Positions 60,930 through 64,000 of a DNA stretch of 64,000 bases are shown piece after piece (position 1 is the first letter of the stretch; the number at the start of each line of letters is the position of its first letter). Made by a program: the position numbers and the translations under genes. Source of the DNA: Afifella sp. IM 167 (lineage in GTDB: Bacteria; Pseudomonadota; Alphaproteobacteria; Rhizobiales; Afifellaceae). The notes under the pieces were generated by a model. That model made no database searches, was not told the DNA's origin, and worked only from the letters and a program-made list of their open reading frames with translations. The stretch spans positions 62,001 to 126,000 of the forward strand of contig NZ_NSLC01000004.1 in NCBI RefSeq assembly GCF_020144925.1, in the 5' to 3' direction.

Positions 60930-61233
60930 CGGAAAGGTTCTCCTGCTCGCGCGCCGCTTCGGCGAGCCGTTCCTGAAAGCGGGCGTTGGCGGCGCTCACC
61001 TCGGCCGCCCGCGCCTCGGCGGCGACGCGCAGCTTTTCCTGCGCCGCGGCTTCGGCGCGTGCCGCCGCGAGCTCCGCCCCGGCGACGAGCTCCGTCACGG
61101 CCCGATCGACCGCCTGGCGCACCGCGCTGGACTTGTCGAAGTGGAGCCACAGCCCGGCGGCGAGGAAGACCCAGACCGGCACGGTGATGCCGAAAGCGAG
61201 GATCCGGCCGACGACGGCGAGGGCGCCCGTCAC
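60844..61233 (-). CDS. Putative i-spanin (Rz-like)
   Basis: 129 residues: one N-terminal membrane segment (10-30), then a long Ala/Glu-rich coiled coil (38-110) facing the periplasm, as expected for an inner-membrane spanin subunit. Its start overlaps the endolysin stop by 4 bases and its 3' end overlaps the o-spanin gene by 86 bases. Confidence 0.75.
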   Translation of the reverse strand: MTGALAVVGRILAFGITVPVWVFLAAGLWLHFDKSSAVRQAVDRAVTELVAGAELAAARAEAAAQEKLRVAAEARAAEVSAANARFQERLAEAAREQENLSDEIQELLARPVSADCTVDDDLLGRMPNR

Positions 61234-61715
61234 TGCGCCCTCGACCCTTCAAGACAAAGCTCGCGCTCCGCTTTTCGGCGATTGACCAGCCCGCGGATAA
61301 CGCGCCCGCCGGCCTTGTTCCACAGCAGCAGCGCGTCGCAGGCGCCTTCCAGGTTGCCGGCATTCCAGCGCCGCGCCATGGAGGAGCCGCAGAACGCCCT
61401 CTGGCCGATGTTGTAGGCGGCAGAGAGGAACGCCACGTAGCTCTTGTCCGGGATTTGATCCGGGTTCTTCAGGCACCGACGAATGCCGGCCTCGAACTCC
61501 ACGAGGCCGTCGCCCAGCATGGCGGCGCATTCCTCGTCGGTCGCCGTGTCGCCCATCTCCACGCCGCGCGTCTCGCCGAAGCAGATCGTCGGCACGCCGA
61601 CGATGTCGCGATAAGCCGTGTTGTGCTTGCCTTCCCAGCCGCCGACGAAGCCGACGGCGAGAATGCCGGCGGCCGTGAGCGTGCCGAGGACGCCTTTTGT
61701 CAACCTGCTGGCCAT
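61230..61715 (-). CDS. Phage endolysin, GH24 lysozyme with SAR-type N-terminus
   Basis: 161 residues from ATG 61715 with AAGGAG upstream. The N-terminal GVLGTLTAAGILAVGFVGGW is a weakly hydrophobic signal-anchor-release segment like that of phage 21 endolysin. It is followed directly by the GH24 catalytic triad region WEGKHNTAYRDIVGVPTICFG (Glu, Asp, Thr; quoted as WEG, AYRD and GVPTICFG). It hydrolyses peptidoglycan in the periplasm after release from the membrane. Confidence 0.93.
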   Translation of the reverse strand: MASRLTKGVLGTLTAAGILAVGFVGGWEGKHNTAYRDIVGVPTICFGETRGVEMGDTATDEECAAMLGDGLVEFEAGIRRCLKNPDQIPDKSYVAFLSAAYNIGQRAFCGSSMARRWNAGNLEGACDALLLWNKAGGRVIRGLVNRRKAERELCLEGSRAQ

Positions 61716-61716
61716 G

Positions 61717-61932
61717 TCAGACGCTCCTTTGCGCGACGAGGCGGGCGACGAAGGCGCCGGCCGTGACGATGAGGGAGAGGAGGGCGAAGACGCCGGTCGG
61801 GAGCGGGAGCCAGCCGTCGACGTAAGGCAGCGCCACTTCAAGGCCGGAAAGCACGCCGGCAAGCACGATGAGCCGCACGCTCCAGGCGTGCTTCAGCACC
61901 GTTCGCCAGTTCCAGACGAGGCGAAAACGCAT
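61717..61932 (-). CDS. Holin-like small membrane protein
   Basis: 71 residues from ATG 61932, GGAG eight bases upstream; an ATG four codons earlier has no ribosome site. Two hydrophobic segments (about 18-36 and 45-65) separated by a short polar turn, WNWRTVLKHAWSVRLIVLAG and ALLSLIVTAGAFVARLV. This arrangement matches a family of small phage proteins placed just before endolysins in alphaproteobacterial phages. Stop and endolysin start are 1 base apart. Confidence 0.8.
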   Translation of the reverse strand: MRFRLVWNWRTVLKHAWSVRLIVLAGVLSGLEVALPYVDGWLPLPTGVFALLSLIVTAGAFVARLVAQRSV

Positions 61933-61945
61933 GCAATTCTCCATG

Positions 61946-61971
61946 AAAAAGCCCGCCGTCCCGGTGGCGGG
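61946..61971 (-). terminator. Rho-independent terminator between tail and lysis genes
   Basis: On the minus strand: CCCGCC stem, 8-base loop, GGCGGG, then CTTTTT. It lies after the tail-type gene ending at 62045 and just before the holin start, so lysis-gene expression needs read-through or antitermination. Confidence 0.75.
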
Positions 61972-62044
61972 AGGCAGGCTGCGGGATCGCCCCGGCCAGG
62001 GCGATAAGGGCCTTTTCGGGTGCTAGCTGAATCCTAGACCGGGG

Positions 62045-62650
62045 CTACTCGATCGGCATTTCGCGCCACTGGAAGTCCACGATCCACCACACGGTCGGCC
62101 ACTGCTGCGTGCTGGGATCCGCGGTCACCGCCAGGAGCCCGTAGCCCGGCGGAAGAATGACAGGCGCGGCGAACTCGAATACCCGGCTCGGCTCGGCCGT
62201 CCACATCTCCATGAATGGCGGCGACCGGCCCGGGATCTCCGACCATGGGACAGAGCCCGTTCGAACCTCGCCATGACCCGGCGGAAGATCGACGCGCTTG
62301 TTGTGCGCGCCGGCGATCTTTTCTCCGACCCCCGAGGTTGTGATGCGCAGATCCGCGCCCAGCTTCTCGCCGAGCGAGGCATGAATGCACGGTGGCTCCG
62401 TCTCCACGTTGCAATGCTGGTTCCAGGCGACGGTCAACCGGTCGACGTAGAGATAGACCTTCGAGCCGGCGGGATTCCACAAATGGACGATCCCGCGTTC
62501 TCCCGGTACGGTTCCGCCGACCCCGGAACCGCTGAATGCCCGGCCCTTGATGGCGCTGCCGTCAAGGTGGAGGGTTTGCGCGCCCGCCGAGGCGGCAAGA
62601 CCGAAAAACATAAAAAGGGCGAGTGCGATCTGCCGCATGGCCGCGATCAT
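62045..62650 (-). CDS. Exported phage-associated protein related to the upstream tail gene
   Basis: About 201 residues from ATG 62650; ATG 62638 and a GTG at 62698 (coupled to the upstream stop) are alternatives. A signal peptide MRQIALALFMFFGLAASAG is followed by a domain with HLWNPAGSKVYLYVDRLTV, AHNKRVDLPPG and PVILPPGYGLLAV. The same framework (LWNPWGSGRNLLLTRALI, NKKLDGP, PFLIPQGYGIAYC) is found in the neighbouring 315-residue protein, so the two share a beta-sandwich domain. The signal peptide is unusual for a virion protein and suggests export from the lysogen. Confidence 0.72.
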   Translation of the reverse strand: MIAAMRQIALALFMFFGLAASAGAQTLHLDGSAIKGRAFSGSGVGGTVPGERGIVHLWNPAGSKVYLYVDRLTVAWNQHCNVETEPPCIHASLGEKLGADLRITTSGVGEKIAGAHNKRVDLPPGHGEVRTGSVPWSEIPGRSPPFMEMWTAEPSRVFEFAAPVILPPGYGLLAVTADPSTQQWPTVWWIVDFQWREMPIE

Positions 62651-62694
62651 GCCAGTTCCGCACTTCAACGTCAGCGCGCGATATCGGCGCACAT

Positions 62695-63642
62695 TCACCC
62701 GTCAGGCGCAAAGAATGTCGCCGCACCGATGCGCCATCCCGAGACGTCGGAAGCTGCCATCTCGATGCGCGCGGCGCGTGCGGTCACTGACGGAACTGAA
62801 AAGGCGATTTCCGTCTGGCAGCAGCCCATGCTGTCCTGAAACACTTCGCTCGCAACCGTGGTCCAGGTCGCCGCGTCGGGCGAAACCTGCAGCTGCGCCG
62901 TCACGATGCGCGGCGGATGGGACCCGGCGAAGGATCGCGCCGGCGGGCTCGTGACGACCGCCCCGCAGATCGCCCGTTCGTTGCCGCCGCCGTAATCGAT
63001 GCCGATGACCAGATTTGTCGCGTCGGGACCGCTCGCATATGTCGCCGCCAGGCCGTCGAAGGCGTTCGCCGCCGTCGCCTGCGCGATGCCGCCTCCCCCG
63101 ATGGGCAAGCCCCCGGCGATGATCGATCCGGTCGGGATGGCCGGATTCGCGGCGGGCTCCACCTCTTCCTCGATCCAGTCCAGCGAGGCGATCATTCGGC
63201 TGGCCGGCACATCGCCGGACGAGTAGGAGCAGTAGGCGATCCCGTAGCCCTGCGGAATGAGAAACGGCGCCTCCTCCACGCGGCGTCCCTCGACGCCCGC
63301 CGTCGGCTGCCAGATCTCCTGCCTCGGCCGGTTCTCCGGGTAGACCGACGGCACATAGTCCGCCCATCGGAGCTCTCCGACGGGATCGGGGCCGTCGAGC
63401 TTCTTGTTGGCGGCGTGGTCGGCGAAGATCGGCCCGATCGGACGCCGCGTCACGCGAACGTCGGCTGCGGGCGTTTTCATTCCGGTGATCAGCGCACGGG
63501 TCAAAAGAAGGTTGCGCCCGGACCCCCAGGGATTCCACAGCTGACAGCTGCCCGGGGCCGTGACCGCCATGCCGTCCTGGGTGAGGATCTGCCCCCACAT
63601 CGCCTTTCCGGCCCTGACGGCCTCGACCTGCCACTGGCACAT
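62695..63642 (-). CDS. Phage tail/host-recognition protein with C-terminal carbohydrate-binding-like domain
   Basis: 315 residues, AAAGGAACG upstream of the ATG. The N-terminal domain (about 1-165) is the LWNPWGSGRN-type beta domain shared with the next gene. A Gly-rich hinge (GGLPIGGGGIAQATA) leads into a C-terminal domain with AFDGLAATYASGPDATNLVI, IGIDYGGGNERAICG and LQVSPDAATWTTVASEVF, the pattern of galactose-binding/discoidin-like domains of receptor-binding proteins. Probably binds a surface glycan. Confidence 0.78.
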   Translation of the reverse strand: MCQWQVEAVRAGKAMWGQILTQDGMAVTAPGSCQLWNPWGSGRNLLLTRALITGMKTPAADVRVTRRPIGPIFADHAANKKLDGPDPVGELRWADYVPSVYPENRPRQEIWQPTAGVEGRRVEEAPFLIPQGYGIAYCSYSSGDVPASRMIASLDWIEEEVEPAANPAIPTGSIIAGGLPIGGGGIAQATAANAFDGLAATYASGPDATNLVIGIDYGGGNERAICGAVVTSPPARSFAGSHPPRIVTAQLQVSPDAATWTTVASEVFQDSMGCCQTEIAFSVPSVTARAARIEMAASDVSGWRIGAATFFAPDG

Positions 63643-63673
63643 GTCTCGTTCCTTTCGTGTCTGGCCGGGCGCG

Positions 63674-64000
63674 TCACCCGGGCCAGTATTCGTCCCGCGC
63701 GATATCGGCGCGCGAGCCGTCGAAGGTGCCGGCCTTGACCTGATCTTTCAGGGCCCAGGCGGCGGCCAGGATGGCGCCCCGCCATTCGGCCATGGAAAGC
63801 AGCGCGGCCGAGATCGTCGCGGCCGAGGACTGGAAGGTCTCGTCGTTCGCGTCGCGCACCGAAAGCAGCGTCTCCCCCTGGCCGTCCGCGATCAGGCGGT
63901 CGGCGATATTCTTCAGCCCGAGCCAGTTGATCGCATCGCTGTCGTCCCGGCTGTCGAGCGTGCGGATGCCCGCCGAGCCGCCGAAATTGTGCCTGTATCC
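63674..64000 (-). CDS. Phage tail protein, DUF4376-like (partial, N-terminus beyond right edge)
   Basis: The last 108 residues of a longer gene: the frame is open from the window edge and ends at 63674. YRHNFGGSAGIRTLDSRDDS, INWLGLKNIADRLI and SLMAEWRGAILAAAWALKDQ-like segments (here MAEWRGAILAAAWALKDQV) match the DUF4376 tail-fibre-associated domain as I know it. An internal GTG at 63859 is not the real start. Confidence 0.75.
   Translation of the reverse strand, partial: GYRHNFGGSAGIRTLDSRDDSDAINWLGLKNIADRLIADGQGETLLSVRDANDETFQSSAATISAALLSMAEWRGAILAAAWALKDQVKAGTFDGSRADIARDEYWPG

Noticed and set aside
1-64000. CRISPR arrays, insertion sequences, rRNA genes, riboswitches
   Set aside because: None recognised; no regularly spaced direct repeats, transposase motifs or conserved riboswitch cores were seen by eye.

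Overview
The window is GC-rich chromosomal DNA from an alphaproteobacterium, most likely of the Hyphomicrobiales (Rhizobiales) type. This is inferred from the dense ABC/TRAP importer complement, tightly overlapping genes, rhizobial-style asparaginase and cyclase families, and frequent GTG/TTG starts. A gene closely matching the BciA-type 8-vinyl reductase of (bacterio)chlorophyll synthesis (28.8-29.8 kb) suggests a photosynthetic host or a recent descendant of one. No taxonomic marker such as rRNA is present, so the genus cannot be fixed.

Layout. 0-13.5 kb, minus strand: a long, tightly packed gene run beginning with an oligopeptide-type ABC importer (double ATPase, binding protein, two permeases). 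It continues into a four-gene cyclic-nucleotide cassette: an exporter-like ABC protein with a degenerate, expanded nucleotide-binding domain, a stand-alone cNMP-binding protein, a metallo-beta-lactamase-fold hydrolase and a membrane class III cyclase. An SDR dehydrogenase and a type II asparaginase (cut by the left edge) follow. 13.5-21.9 kb: a glycan locus with a divergent methyltransferase, four overlapping glycosyltransferases, a deacetylase-like protein and a Stf0-type sulfotransferase, with a convergent exported polysaccharide lyase. 22-27 kb: a complete branched-chain-amino-acid-type ABC importer (two ATPases, binding protein, two permeases). 27-30 kb: two degenerate exported SNase-fold proteins and the BciA homologue.

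29.9-47.5 kb is a catabolic island. A FadR-type regulator sits at the end of a dipeptide-type ABC operon whose permease and ATPase are fused. An M20 N-carbamoyl amidohydrolase is divergent from it. Next come an IclR regulator, an SDR, a TAXI-TRAP importer, a three-subunit biotin-dependent carboxylase (carrier, biotin carboxylase and OadA-like carboxyltransferase as separate genes) and a beta-keto acid cleavage enzyme (BKACE). The carboxylase plus BKACE plus transporter set looks like an undescribed carboxylate or ketone catabolic pathway.

47.5-53.4 kb: a PAS-GGDEF-EAL protein, an arsenic operon (arsR, two unrelated arsenate reductases, ACR3 pump), and divergent tRNA-Gln(UUG) and tRNA-Pro(CGG) genes with visible promoters. 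53.7-64 kb: a membrane diguanylate cyclase and small genes lead into the end of a prophage or phage-like element on the minus strand. It holds tail/host-recognition proteins, a lysis cassette (holin-like, SAR-type GH24 endolysin, overlapping i-spanin and o-spanin) and a strikingly alanine/glycine-rich repetitive fibre protein; it runs off the right edge. No integrase or attachment site is visible.

The two most unusual systems are the cyclic-nucleotide/pseudo-ABC cassette (1.7-7.2 kb) and the biotin-carboxylase/BKACE/TAXI-TRAP island (37.8-47.5 kb).
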